Source of the DNA: DASZBX01 sp035943635 | GTDB lineage: Bacteria; Actinomycetota; Actinomycetes; Streptomycetales; Catenulisporaceae | Reading direction: 5' to 3' | DNA length: 64,000 nt | Assembly (NCBI GenBank): GCA_035943635.1 | Contig: DASZBX010000105.1 | Location: 62,001-126,000, forward strand | In this document: positions 16,543 to 24,940 of the stretch, one piece after another | Layout of the letters: each line of letters starts with the position of its first letter | Numbering within the stretch: the first letter of the stretch is position 1 | Position numbers and translations under genes: made by a program | Notes under the pieces: generated by a model | Databases searched by the model: none | What the model was told of the DNA's origin: nothing | What the model saw: the letters and a program-made list of their open reading frames with translations, nothing else

Positions 16543-17736
16543 TCACACATCGTCGCCGCTGGTCGCCACCGCCACGCCGTTCACGCCGCCGGCCAGAGCG
16601 CCGCCCGAGCCGTCACCAACACCGCCGCCGCCGACGCTGCCGTCCGCGAGCACCAGCACCGGCCGCGGGGACGGGACCAGGGTGACCGGGGTGCCGGCCG
16701 GGAACTCGGCCGCGCGGTGCGAGGGCAGGTCCGACTTGACCTCGGTGCCGTCGGACAGCTGCAGGGTCAGCCGGGTGTTGGCGCCCAGGAAGGTCGCGAT
16801 CCGGACGATCCCGGCGGCCGTGGCCGACCCCTGCTCGGCGGCCCTGACCTCCACCGCCTCGGGACGCAGGAGCACCTTGACCTTGGTGCCCGCGGTCGGG
16901 TGCTCCCCGTCCACCGGCAGCCGGGTGCCGGCCACCTCCACGGTCGCGCCGTCGGCCATCACCCCGGGCAGGTGGTTCATCGTGCCGACGAACTCGGCCA
17001 CGAACGCGGTGGCCGGGCGGTCGTAGAGCTCGGCCGGCGCCGCGCACTGCTCCAGCCGGCCCGCGCGCATCACGGCGACCCGGTCGGCCATGGACAGCGC
17101 CTCCTCCTGGTCGTGCGTGACGAACAGGGTGGTGATGCCCAGTTCCAGCTGCACCCGGCGGATCTCCTCGCGCAGCTGTAGCCGGACCTTGGCGTCCAGG
17201 GCGGACAGCGGCTCGTCCAGCAGCAGCACCTTCGGCTCCACGGCCAGGGCGCGGGCCAGGGCGACGCGCTGCTGCTGGCCGCCGGACAGCTGGTGCGGGT
17301 AGCGGTTCTCCATCCCGGCCATGCCGACCGCTTCGAGCAGTTCGGCCGCGCGGGCCTTGCGCACGGCCGCCGGGACCTTGCGCAGCCGCGGGCCGAAGGC
17401 GACGTTGTCCCCGGCGCTCAGGTGCGGGAACAGGCTGTAGGACTGGAACACCATGCCCATGTCGCGCTTGGCCGCGTTCAGCCGGGTGATGTCGGTGCCG
17501 CCCAGGGCGACCGACCCGGAGTCCGGGGTCTCGAAACCGGCCACGATCCGCAGCGCGGTGGTCTTGCCGCAGCCGGACGGGCCGAGCAGGGCGACCAGCT
17601 CCCCGGGCGCCAGGGTCAGGTCCAGGCCGTCCAGGGCCCGGGTCGGGCCGTAGGCGCGGGCCAGGCCGCGCAGTTCCAGGGCCGCGCTGGCGGCCGAGGC
17701 CAGGCGGTCGGGCAGGGTGCGATCGGGGGCGGACAT
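16543..17736 (-). CDS. ABC transporter ATPase (PotA/spermidine-iron class)
   Basis: A 397-residue import ATPase with all motifs: Walker A GPSGCGKTT (residues ~52-60), Q-loop VFQSYSLFPHL, signature LSGGQQQRVALARAL, Walker B VLLLDEPLSALD, and switch His in FVTHDQEEAL. A C-terminal TOBE-type regulatory region follows (residues ~285-365), then a glycine-rich tail. It overlaps the upstream permease by ATGA and is the last gene of a six-gene minus-strand operon. With a phosphonatase-like hydrolase and a TIGR03364-type oxidoreductase in that operon, an aminophosphonate such as 2-aminoethylphosphonate is the likely substrate. Confidence 0.92.
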   Translation of the reverse strand: MSAPDRTLPDRLASAASAALELRGLARAYGPTRALDGLDLTLAPGELVALLGPSGCGKTTALRIVAGFETPDSGSVALGGTDITRLNAAKRDMGMVFQSYSLFPHLSAGDNVAFGPRLRKVPAAVRKARAAELLEAVGMAGMENRYPHQLSGGQQQRVALARALAVEPKVLLLDEPLSALDAKVRLQLREEIRRVQLELGITTLFVTHDQEEALSMADRVAVMRAGRLEQCAAPAELYDRPATAFVAEFVGTMNHLPGVMADGATVEVAGTRLPVDGEHPTAGTKVKVLLRPEAVEVRAAEQGSATAAGIVRIATFLGANTRLTLQLSDGTEVKSDLPSHRAAEFPAGTPVTLVPSPRPVLVLADGSVGGGGVGDGSGGALAGGVNGVAVATSGDDV

Positions 17737-18677
17737 CAGGAACTCCCAGACTTGGCGCGGCGCAGACGGCCGCGGCCGGGCTCGGTGCGGCGGACCCGGC
17801 CGCCGGCGAAGGAGATGAGGAACAGCACGGCCCAGGACAGCAGCAGGCTCAGCAGCGAGACCGCGATCGGCAGCTGGCCGTCGCCCTGCCCGTCCTGCAC
17901 GATCCAGACCGAGAAGGGCTCGAAGTTCAGGATCGAGGCGATGGTGAACTCGCCGAACACCAGGGCCAGAGTGAGCACCGCGCCGGACAGCAGGCCGGTG
18001 CGCAGGTTCGGCAGGATCACCCGGTACAGGGTGACCGGCCAGCTCGCGCCCAGGCTGCGCGAGGCCTCGACCAGGGTCTTCAGGTCCACCGCGCGCAGCC
18101 CGGCGTCCAGCGCGCGGAAGGCGAACGGCAGGGCCAGCATCGCGTACACCAACGGCAGGATCACCGGGAAGGTCTGGCTCTGGATGTTCGCGTCCAGCTG
18201 GTAGAGCCAGGTGCCCTGGTCGTTCAGGCCCCAGCCGAGCACGGTCGACACGCCGGCCACCAGGGCGACCGGGGAGACCACCAGCGGCACCATCGAGATC
18301 GACTCGACCACGGCGCGCAGCTTCGGCAGGTGCAGCCGGATCGCCAGCATGGCCGGCACCAGCAGCGCGAACTCGATCGCGATGGTCAGCAGGGCCAGGA
18401 AGAAGGTCATCCGGACGCTGGTCAGGAAGCCGGCCGCGCCGAAGATCTGGCCGAACGGGGCCAGGCTGAACTTGTGCAGCGCCGGGGTGTAGACCACGAA
18501 CCAGGCGGCTGCGGCCAGCGGGCCGATGATGTACCCGGCCAGCACCAGCATGATCACCAGCCGGCTCCAGGAGAACCGGCGCAACCGGTCCGCGAACGAG
18601 CGGCCGGCCGGGTCGCCCGAGCCGCCGAGCGAGCGCGGCGCCGGGTCGGCCAGCGGTTGGATCACGATTCCAGCCAT
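17736..18677 (-). CDS. ABC transporter permease, second subunit
   Basis: A 313-residue integral membrane protein of the binding-protein-dependent permease family (six predicted helices, first at about residues 40-65). The ATPase-contact (EAA) loop is recognisable as LVEASRSLGASWPVTLYRVI. ATG 18677 has gaggag directly upstream. It overlaps the first permease by 16 bases and the ATPase gene by 4. It pairs with the 305-residue permease to form the channel of the putative aminophosphonate importer. Confidence 0.9.
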   Translation of the reverse strand: MAGIVIQPLADPAPRSLGGSGDPAGRSFADRLRRFSWSRLVIMLVLAGYIIGPLAAAAWFVVYTPALHKFSLAPFGQIFGAAGFLTSVRMTFFLALLTIAIEFALLVPAMLAIRLHLPKLRAVVESISMVPLVVSPVALVAGVSTVLGWGLNDQGTWLYQLDANIQSQTFPVILPLVYAMLALPFAFRALDAGLRAVDLKTLVEASRSLGASWPVTLYRVILPNLRTGLLSGAVLTLALVFGEFTIASILNFEPFSVWIVQDGQGDGQLPIAVSLLSLLLSWAVLFLISFAGGRVRRTEPGRGRLRRAKSGSS

Positions 18678-19579
18678 CGCGAGCTCCTCTTGCGCAGCGG
18701 CAGATACACGGCCATGACCACTCCGCAGACCAGGATCGTGTTGATGCTCATGGCCATGCCGAGGTTCTCCTGACCGGCGATCACGTTGCCGGACAGCACG
18801 TCCGCGATCCGCAGCGTGATCAGCGGCACACCGTCGCCGACCAGCGCCTTCGCGGTCGCGTAGGCGGCGAACGCGCTGCCGAAGCACAGCACGAACCCGC
18901 CGAGCAGCGCGGGCAGCAGGATCGGGGCGCCGATCAGCCGCCAGTACTGCCACGCGCTGCCGCCCAGGCCCGCGGCCGCCTCGCGCCACTGCGCCTTGAG
19001 CCCCTCCAGGGCCGGCAGCGTGGTCAGCACCATCAGCGGGATCAGGAAGTAGGGGTAGACCAGCACCAGCCCGACGAACGAGTCCAGGTGGAAGCTCGGG
19101 TAGATCTTGTCGATCAGGTTGGTCACCTCCCCGGCCGTGCCGGCCGTGGCGATGAAGCAGAAGGCCAGCGGGATGCCGCCGAAGTTGGCCAGCACCCCGG
19201 AGGCCGCGGTGACCGCCTGCTTGAGCAGCCGGCCGCGGGACTGGCTGATCGCCAGCGCCGCGACGATGCCGACCGCCGCGGACAGCGCCGCGGTCAGCAG
19301 GGCCAGCCGCAGCGAGGTCCACATCGAGGTCAGGTAGATGCCCTGCCAGGACGCGGACAGGTTCGCCGTGGTGAAACCGGAGGCTCCGGTCACCGGGTCG
19401 GTGCGCCGCAGACTCTCGTACACCAGGGCGTAGATGGGCAGGCCGAGGAAGATCGCACAGTAGGCCAGCAACGGCGCGAGCGCCGCCCACGCCCCGAGCC
19501 GCCGCGCAGTGCGCGGGGCCCGGGACGCGGACGGCGCGTCCGCTGATGCCGCCTGGGGCGCATCAGTGAGAGTGGTCAT
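18662..19579 (-). CDS. ABC transporter permease, first subunit
   Basis: A 305-residue six-helix permease. The EAA loop reads WREAAAGLGGSAWQYWRLIG. The N terminus is a short Ala/Pro-rich cytoplasmic stretch before the first helix (WAALAPLLAYCAIFLGLPIY). Its ATG at 19579 overlaps the stop of the solute-binding protein gene by four bases. Together with the second permease it forms a heterodimeric pore. Confidence 0.9.
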   Translation of the reverse strand: MTTLTDAPQAASADAPSASRAPRTARRLGAWAALAPLLAYCAIFLGLPIYALVYESLRRTDPVTGASGFTTANLSASWQGIYLTSMWTSLRLALLTAALSAAVGIVAALAISQSRGRLLKQAVTAASGVLANFGGIPLAFCFIATAGTAGEVTNLIDKIYPSFHLDSFVGLVLVYPYFLIPLMVLTTLPALEGLKAQWREAAAGLGGSAWQYWRLIGAPILLPALLGGFVLCFGSAFAAYATAKALVGDGVPLITLRIADVLSGNVIAGQENLGMAMSINTILVCGVVMAVYLPLRKRSSRWLES

Positions 19580-20739
19580 CAGCCGACGGACGAAGCCCAC
19601 GAGGCGGTGATGACGCCCTGCGCGGTGGTCTGCTGCGCGGCGGTCGGGATCTGGGCGGTGCCGGTCACGGTCGGCAGGTTCTTCTCGTCGGTCGCGTCCA
19701 GGGTGCCGGCGGTCTGCAGCGCGGCGAACTCGACCGGACGGGCGTAGCCGCCCATGAAGTCGTTCTGCACCTCGGAGCTGTAGACGAACTCCTCCCACAG
19801 CCGCGCGGCGGCCGGGTGCGGGGCGTTCTTGTTGATCGCCTGGTCGTAGTAGGCCGAGTACAGGCCGTCAGACGGGACCGAGACCTGCAGGTTGATCCCC
19901 TTGGCCTTCAGGTCCGAGGCGTACTGCGAGTTGTTGAACTCCCAGTCGATCGAGATCGGGGTCGAGCCCTGCTCGATGGTGGACTCGGTGGAGGCGGTGT
20001 TGGTGAACTCGCCGTTGGCCTTGAGCTTCTGGAAGAAGGTCAGGCCGGGCTGGATGTCGTCCAGCGAGCCGCCGTTGGCCAGGGCCGCGGCCCACACGCC
20101 GGAGAACGCGGCGTTGGCGCTGGTCGGGTCGCCGTCCAGGGCCACCTTGCCCTTGTAGGCGGCGGTGTAGGCCGGGTTGAGCAGGTCGGCGAAGGTCTTC
20201 GGGCACGGGGCGGCGCCGAGCTTGGACGGGTCGCAGGCGATGGTGATGTAGCCGCCGTAGTCGCCGTACCAGGTGCCGTTCGGGTCCTTCAGGTCGGCCG
20301 GGATGTCGGACCAGGTGCTGACCTCGTAGGGGGCGAACAGGCTGGTGTACGGGGTGGCGTGCGAGTTGCCGACGTCCAGCACGTCCGGGGCCGAGGACAG
20401 GGTCTTGTCGTTCTTGACCGCGGTGATCTCGTCGCCGGAGGAGCCGTTCGGGTTGGCGTCGACGATCTTGATGCCGTACTTCTTGGTGAAGGCGTCCATG
20501 ATCGTGCCGTAGTTCGCCCAGGTCCGGGGCAGGGTGATCGCGTTCAAGGTGCCCTCGGCCTTGGCCGCGGCGACCAGGGCGCCCATCCCGCCGCCGGCCT
20601 GCACGCTGCTCACAGTGGCCCAGTTGACCTTGGCGCCGCCGGAACTTGTCGAGGTGGTGGTGGACGCGCTGCTGGAACAGGCGGACGCGGCGAGCGCGAC
20701 GCCCATCGCGAGAGCGGCGAAACTGACTGTCTTCTTCAT
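19579..20739 (-). CDS. ABC transporter solute-binding lipoprotein
   Basis: A 386-residue extracellular lipoprotein: basic start MKK, hydrophobic core, and lipobox LAASAC with the lipidated Cys at residue 21, followed by a Ser/Thr-rich linker. The mature part is a type II periplasmic-binding fold of the spermidine/iron/AEP class (EGTLNAITLPRTWANYG ... ISIDWEFNNSQYASDLKAKG). Operon partners suggest an aminophosphonate ligand; iron or polyamines are the main alternatives for this family. Its ATG lies 31 bases downstream of the stop codon of the phosphonatase-like hydrolase gene. Confidence 0.9.
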   Translation of the reverse strand: MKKTVSFAALAMGVALAASACSSSASTTTSTSSGGAKVNWATVSSVQAGGGMGALVAAAKAEGTLNAITLPRTWANYGTIMDAFTKKYGIKIVDANPNGSSGDEITAVKNDKTLSSAPDVLDVGNSHATPYTSLFAPYEVSTWSDIPADLKDPNGTWYGDYGGYITIACDPSKLGAAPCPKTFADLLNPAYTAAYKGKVALDGDPTSANAAFSGVWAAALANGGSLDDIQPGLTFFQKLKANGEFTNTASTESTIEQGSTPISIDWEFNNSQYASDLKAKGINLQVSVPSDGLYSAYYDQAINKNAPHPAAARLWEEFVYSSEVQNDFMGGYARPVEFAALQTAGTLDATDEKNLPTVTGTAQIPTAAQQTTAQGVITASWASSVG

Positions 20740-20769
20740 TGCTAGTCCTGAGTCTTCGAAAGGCGGTTG

Positions 20770-21489
20770 CTACAGGGAGTCGGGCAGAGAAAGCGACGTG
20801 ATGAGCTGAGTCACGTCCCCGAGCACGCAGGTGGCCCCCGCGTCCTCGAAGTCTTCGCGTCGGTGCGCGCCGGTCAGCACGCCCGCGACGATCCGCGCCC
20901 CGGCGGCCACGCCCGAGCGCACGTCCCCGGCGGTGTCCCCGGCCACGGCGATCGCGGCGCCGGGGATCGGGTCCTCGCCTTCGCCGGCCAGCCGGGCGGC
21001 CGCGGCCCAGATCAGGTCCGGGTGCGGCCGGCCGCGCCCGCCGACGTCCTGCGGGGCCAGGGACAGGTCGATCAGCGGCCACCAGCCGAGGTGGTCGATC
21101 AGGGCGTCCGCCGTGGTCCGGGAGAAGCCCGTGGTCAGCGCGATCTTGATCCCGGACTCGCGCAGCCGGGCGAGGAACCCGGGCACGCCCGGCAGCGGCT
21201 CGGCGGCCGAGATCCGCTCGGCGTAGGCGGCCTCGAAGGCGGCGTTGCCGGCCTGGGCCCGCTCCTCGTCGCCGTCCGTCAGGGCGCGGAAGACGGTGAT
21301 CTTCGACTCGCCCATGGTGGCCACCACGTAGTCGGTCATCTTGGCCCGCTCGTCCGGGTCGTCCACGCCCAGGGCGTCCAGCGCCCCGGCGAACGCGCCC
21401 AGCACGGTGCCGCCGTCGGCGACCGTGGTGCCGGCCATGTCCAGGCAGACCAGCCGGATCGGGGTCTGGGGGGTTTCGGACTCGCTCAT
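20770..21489 (-). CDS. Phosphonatase-like HAD hydrolase (PhnX-like)
   Basis: A 239-residue HAD-superfamily enzyme. The nucleophile motif is LVCLDMAGTTV (Asp17), the form typical of phosphonoacetaldehyde hydrolase-like proteins (TIGR03351 type). A cap-domain lysine is present in MGESKITVFRAL, in the position of the Schiff-base lysine of PhnX. Motif II is LTTGFSR and the C-terminal Asp pair is in VAGDTAGDV. The expected reaction is C-P bond cleavage of phosphonoacetaldehyde to acetaldehyde and phosphate, but many family members act on other phosphonates or phosphate esters. Start ATG 21489 overlaps the oxidoreductase stop (ATGA). Confidence 0.85.
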   Translation of the reverse strand: MSESETPQTPIRLVCLDMAGTTVADGGTVLGAFAGALDALGVDDPDERAKMTDYVVATMGESKITVFRALTDGDEERAQAGNAAFEAAYAERISAAEPLPGVPGFLARLRESGIKIALTTGFSRTTADALIDHLGWWPLIDLSLAPQDVGGRGRPHPDLIWAAAARLAGEGEDPIPGAAIAVAGDTAGDVRSGVAAGARIVAGVLTGAHRREDFEDAGATCVLGDVTQLITSLSLPDSL

Positions 21490-22625
21490 GCGGACACCTC
21501 GTCGAACGTGTGCTTCTGGAAGGTCTCCTCGGCGATCGCCGGGGAGCAGGTCATCCCGCGCCCGCCCGGCGCGGTCACCGCGACCACCCCCGGGCGGACC
21601 GTGGACCGGTGGTAGATCTCGCCGTCCGTGGTCTCGCTGTACACCCCGGCCCAGCGGCGGGTGACCTGCGGCAGCTCCCGGCCCAGCAGGGCCTCGGCCA
21701 CCTCGCGCAGATGCAGGTAGGGGGCCTCCTCGACGTCGAACGCGAAGGGCTCGTCGTATGCGTGGGTGTCGCCGATGGTCAGCCCGCCGTCCGCGCGCTG
21801 CACCATCAGCAGCTGCATCCGGTGCTCGGCCGCGATCGGGCGCTGCTCGCCCAGGGCGGCCAGGTCGGCGTCCCGGAAGGCCGGGTAGTAGCGGAACGAG
21901 TCGCCGTCGGCCACCGAGGTGGTCAGCTCCTCGCCCAGCGGCGCGGTCTGCATCATCTGCAGACGGCAGCGGCGGATCGGCTGGGCGGACAGGTGGTCCC
22001 CGGCGATCCCGGTCAGCGTCGCGCCGGTGGCCAGTACGACCAGGTCGCCGTGGTGCCAGGCGCCGGTGTGGTCGCGCACCGCGCCGTCGGCCAGCTCGAC
22101 CGCCTGGCGACCGGGCAGGCAGGTGTAGCCGGGGCCCTCGGCCAGGAACTCGCGCAGCGCGCCGAGGGCCGGCCGCGGCTCGACCGAGCCGTCCCGGGTG
22201 CACAGCAGGCCGCCGAGCAGCTCGCCGCGCAGGGCCGGGTTGGCCGCGCGCACGCCGTCCGGGTCCAGCAGCTCGAACCCGCGCTCGGCGGCGTCCGCGG
22301 CCGAGGCGGCGTGCCGGGCCACGGCCAGCTCGGCCCCGGTCCGGGCCACGGTCAGCGAGCCGCGCGGGCGGAAACCGACCCCGGGCACGGCCGCGCCGAC
22401 CTCGCCCCACAGCTCGCGGGCCCGCTGGGCCAGCGCCAGCTCGGGCCCGGCGGCCCGGCCGGAGACCCAGACTAGGCCGAAGTTGCGCACCGAGGCGCCC
22501 CGCGGACCGGCTTCCCGCTCCAGCTGGACGACCTCGTACCCGCGGCGCCGGGCGGTGTAGGCGTGCATCGTTCCGAGCACGCCACCGCCTACGATGACTA
22601 CACGAGCATTCTGACTAACATTCAC
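21486..22625 (-). CDS. FAD-dependent oxidoreductase, TIGR03364 type
   Basis: A 379-residue DAO-family flavoenzyme. The ADP-binding motif VVIVGGGVLGTMHAYTARRR comes within the first 30 residues, then VVQLEREAGPRGASVRNFG. The NFG(L/M)VW segment and gene context are those of the TIGR03364 group, which occurs in phosphonate-degradation clusters and is proposed to oxidise the amine of aminophosphonates (or N-methylated forms) to phosphonoacetaldehyde. That product would feed the hydrolase encoded next. GTG 22625 is chosen because ggaagg is correctly spaced; ATG 22643 is possible. It is the first gene of the operon, facing the GntR gene. Confidence 0.85.
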   Translation of the reverse strand: MNVSQNARVVIVGGGVLGTMHAYTARRRGYEVVQLEREAGPRGASVRNFGLVWVSGRAAGPELALAQRARELWGEVGAAVPGVGFRPRGSLTVARTGAELAVARHAASAADAAERGFELLDPDGVRAANPALRGELLGGLLCTRDGSVEPRPALGALREFLAEGPGYTCLPGRQAVELADGAVRDHTGAWHHGDLVVLATGATLTGIAGDHLSAQPIRRCRLQMMQTAPLGEELTTSVADGDSFRYYPAFRDADLAALGEQRPIAAEHRMQLLMVQRADGGLTIGDTHAYDEPFAFDVEEAPYLHLREVAEALLGRELPQVTRRWAGVYSETTDGEIYHRSTVRPGVVAVTAPGGRGMTCSPAIAEETFQKHTFDEVSA

Positions 22626-22660
22626 GGGGACGGCCTTCCACATTTCCACGACGCACGTCT

Positions 22661-22700
22661 GACAGGTCAGGTCAAGGGTATGGATACCTGTCTGGACAAG
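22661..22700. promoter_or_regulatory. Putative GntR operator on the operon side
   Basis: Contains tgtctggacaag (22689-22700), the exact reverse complement of a site next to the GntR gene (22811-22822), and an overlapping 7-bp dyad gacaggt/acctgtc (22661-22667, 22686-22692). It is placed just upstream of the oxidoreductase start, where a repressor would block the operon. Confidence 0.5.
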
Positions 22701-22810
22701 TTGTAGTAGGCCTGGTCAAGGTTAAGCGCCGGTGAATTGCGCTCGATCTCCCGGGGTCGAGTAGCTCAATATCAGCAGCAGCAGGGAAAATGGACATATG
22801 CTCGACGCAT

Positions 22811-22822
22811 CTTGTCCAGACA
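22811..22822. promoter_or_regulatory. Putative GntR operator on the regulator side
   Basis: cttgtccagaca is a perfect 12-base inverse of the site at 22689-22700. It lies 11 bases before the GntR start codon, suggesting autoregulation. Confidence 0.5.
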
Positions 22823-22832
22823 TGTGAAGGGA

Positions 22833-23579
22833 ATGGCAGTGGCCAGGTACCTGGAGATCGCCGCCGAACTGCGCGCGGCGATCAGCAGCGGGGAGTACCC
22901 CATCGGCTCGACGCTGCCTTCCGAGGGCGACCTCGTCGCCCGGTACGGCGTGGCCCGCGGGACGGTCCGCCAGGCCGTGGCCCAGCTCGAGCAGGACGGC
23001 GTGGTGGCCACCCGCCAGGGCGCCCGCCGGGTGGTCCTCGGTTCGGCCCCCGCGCAGAGCTTCACCGAGATGCAGAGCTTTTCCATGTGGGCGGTCAGCC
23101 AGGGGCACGTGCCCAGTGCCAGGGTGCTGCGCTGCGAACCCGGCGCGGCGACGGATCAGGAGGCCGGCTTGCTGCGGGTGCCGCCGGGCGAGAGCCTGGT
23201 GCGGCTTGAGCGTCTGCGGCTGCTCGACGGCCAGCCGACGATGGTCGAGCGCACGCTGTACACGGGCGTCGTCGCGGAACTGCTGCTGGCCATGGACTTG
23301 ACCAGCGGCTCGATCACCGAACAGCTGACCGCGTGCGGGCACGTATACGCGCACGCGGAGCACTCGATCGACGCGATGGCCGCGGGCGTCGCCGACGCGG
23401 AGTTGCTCGGCGTACGCCGCGGCAGCCCGCTGCTACGGATGCGCCGGCTCACCACCTCGCCGACCGGCGTTCCGCTGGAATGGTCTGATGACCGCTACCG
23501 TCAGGACGCTGTCACCATCACCGTGCGCAACTCGATGTCGATAAACACACTGATGCGGTTGTCGCCTGCGTTGGCGTGA
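22833..23579 (+). CDS. GntR/HutC regulator of the phosphonate-type operon
   Basis: A 248-residue regulator: GntR winged helix at residues ~5-70 (LEIAAELRAAISSGEYPIGS, GDLVARYGVARGTVRQAV) and a UTRA ligand domain at ~85-240 (VRLERLRLLDGQPTMVERTL). ATG 22833 is close to its aagg; GTG 22839 has better spacing and may be the true start. It is divergent from the importer/oxidoreductase operon with two inverted operator-like sites in the gap. This fits the local regulators (PhnR-type) found with 2-aminoethylphosphonate genes. It probably represses both genes until the substrate or an intermediate binds. Confidence 0.88.
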   Translation: MAVARYLEIAAELRAAISSGEYPIGSTLPSEGDLVARYGVARGTVRQAVAQLEQDGVVATRQGARRVVLGSAPAQSFTEMQSFSMWAVSQGHVPSARVLRCEPGAATDQEAGLLRVPPGESLVRLERLRLLDGQPTMVERTLYTGVVAELLLAMDLTSGSITEQLTACGHVYAHAEHSIDAMAAGVADAELLGVRRGSPLLRMRRLTTSPTGVPLEWSDDRYRQDAVTITVRNSMSINTLMRLSPALA

Positions 23580-23585
23580 GTAGTA

Positions 23586-23618
23586 GCGGGATGAGGTCGG
23601 CAGCCAACTTCATCCCGC
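23586..23618. terminator. Hairpin between convergent gntR and mscS genes
   Basis: gcgggatga (23586-23594) pairs with tcatcccgc (23610-23618), extendable by three more pairs with a wobble. It is positioned to end both convergent transcripts. No U tract. Confidence 0.7.
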
Positions 23619-23631
23619 CCCCGCCACCCGC

Positions 23632-24561
23632 TCAATTCGACGTCTTCACCGCCGCGACCACGATCCCCGCCTCATCGAGCGCCTTCTTCAACCGTGCACG
23701 CAGCTCCCGCGCCACATCGACGCTCTTCTGCGGCGCGGTCTGAGCCTGTATCCGGATGATCATCAGATCCGCATCCAAGGACTCAATACCGACAACCCGC
23801 GGCTTCTCCGCCATGAACTTGCCGCGCCACTTCTCGTCGTCATAGAGCTCCTCGGCGGTCGCGGTCATGATCTCGTGCACCCGGCCGACGTCCTCCGTGT
23901 ACGCGACCGGCACATCCACCACCGCGCGGTTCCAGCCCTGGGACTTGTTACCGATCCGGTCGATAGCCCCATTGCGCACGTACCAAATAACCCCGTCGAT
24001 ATCCCGCACCTTGGTGATCCGCAGCCCCACCTCCTGCACGGTGCCGGTGGCCTGCCCGGTGTCGATGGTGTCGCCGATCCCATACTGATCCTCCAGGATC
24101 ATGAACACGCCGGCCAGGAAGTCGCTGACCATGTCCCGGGCGCCGAACCCCAGCGCGGCGCCGACCACCGAGACCGACGCCAGAATCGGGGTGACCGAGA
24201 TCTGCAGCGCGGAGATGACCATCAGCGTGCCCACGCAGAAGATCACCGCGCTGGCCAGCGACCGCAGCACCGAGCCCATCGCCGAGGTGCGCTGGCGCCG
24301 GCGCTCGTCCGCCAGCAGGCCGGAGCCGAGCAGCATCTGCCCGGCCCGGCTCTCGGCCACCTGGTTCGCATGGTGCACGGTCCGGTAAATCGCCTTCACC
24401 ACCAGCTTGCGCAGCAGCACCATCCCGATCACGATGCCCAGGATCTGCGCACCGTGACTGGCCAGCAGCGAGGCGTGCTCGGAGAACCAGTGGCTCACCC
24501 CGCTCGGGTTCACCTCGTCGGCCGGTGCGGACGGGGTGCTGCTGGCGCCTTGCTGGAACAT
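23632..24561 (-). CDS. MscS-family mechanosensitive channel
   Basis: A 309-residue small-conductance mechanosensitive channel. Membrane helices lie near residues 35-55 and 100-125, and the pore helix TM3 is VSVVGAALGFGARDMVSDFL, rich in Gly/Ala as required for tight packing. The MscS beta domain follows (QYGIGDTIDTG, TVQEVGLRITKVRDIDGVIW, VRNGAIDRIGNKS) and an alpha/beta cage at the C terminus. It releases solutes on osmotic downshock. A gggggtc precedes ATG 24561. Confidence 0.92.
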   Translation of the reverse strand: MFQQGASSTPSAPADEVNPSGVSHWFSEHASLLASHGAQILGIVIGMVLLRKLVVKAIYRTVHHANQVAESRAGQMLLGSGLLADERRRQRTSAMGSVLRSLASAVIFCVGTLMVISALQISVTPILASVSVVGAALGFGARDMVSDFLAGVFMILEDQYGIGDTIDTGQATGTVQEVGLRITKVRDIDGVIWYVRNGAIDRIGNKSQGWNRAVVDVPVAYTEDVGRVHEIMTATAEELYDDEKWRGKFMAEKPRVVGIESLDADLMIIRIQAQTAPQKSVDVARELRARLKKALDEAGIVVAAVKTSN

Positions 24562-24940
24562 CGGGTGACGACCCCCTGAAATATTCGGAAATATGCCTCA
24601 TTGCCGCCCAAATGCCCCCGGCTTGGTTCCATCGAGCGTGGAAACACGGTGGCGCGGGAACAACAGAGGCAGCCACACTGGATGCGGTGGCCGCAACCAG
24701 TGCGGATTCACCACGCTTGATGATGGGCGAACGCGATCGGGTCTGGCAAACCTGCCGTTCGAAGGATGGGCCATGGTTCCGTCATGGTCGTACCTGCGAC
24801 GGGTCCGACTGCCCCGGAAGCCCGCCGGCCGCCATGGCCGGCGACGGGTTCTCCGGGCGGGCACTGCGCGCCGCCCTCCCGTCAAGTAACCGGAGCCCGC
24901 CGCGAGCCACGTGGCGGGCACTGATAGGAGGAGGCCCACG
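24562..24940. other. Divergent intergenic region mscS / HNH gene
   Basis: Contains the promoters of both divergent genes. No additional gene, hairpin or repeat stands out. The 40 bases next to mscS are AT-rich (aaatattcggaaatatg, 24579-24595). Confidence 0.4.

Noticed and set aside
16487..17181. Continuation of the YeiH frame, suggesting a 458-residue fusion protein
   Set aside because: From 16543 onward it is the exact antisense of a conserved ABC ATPase gene and its composition becomes implausible, so the YeiH gene is truncated rather than fused.
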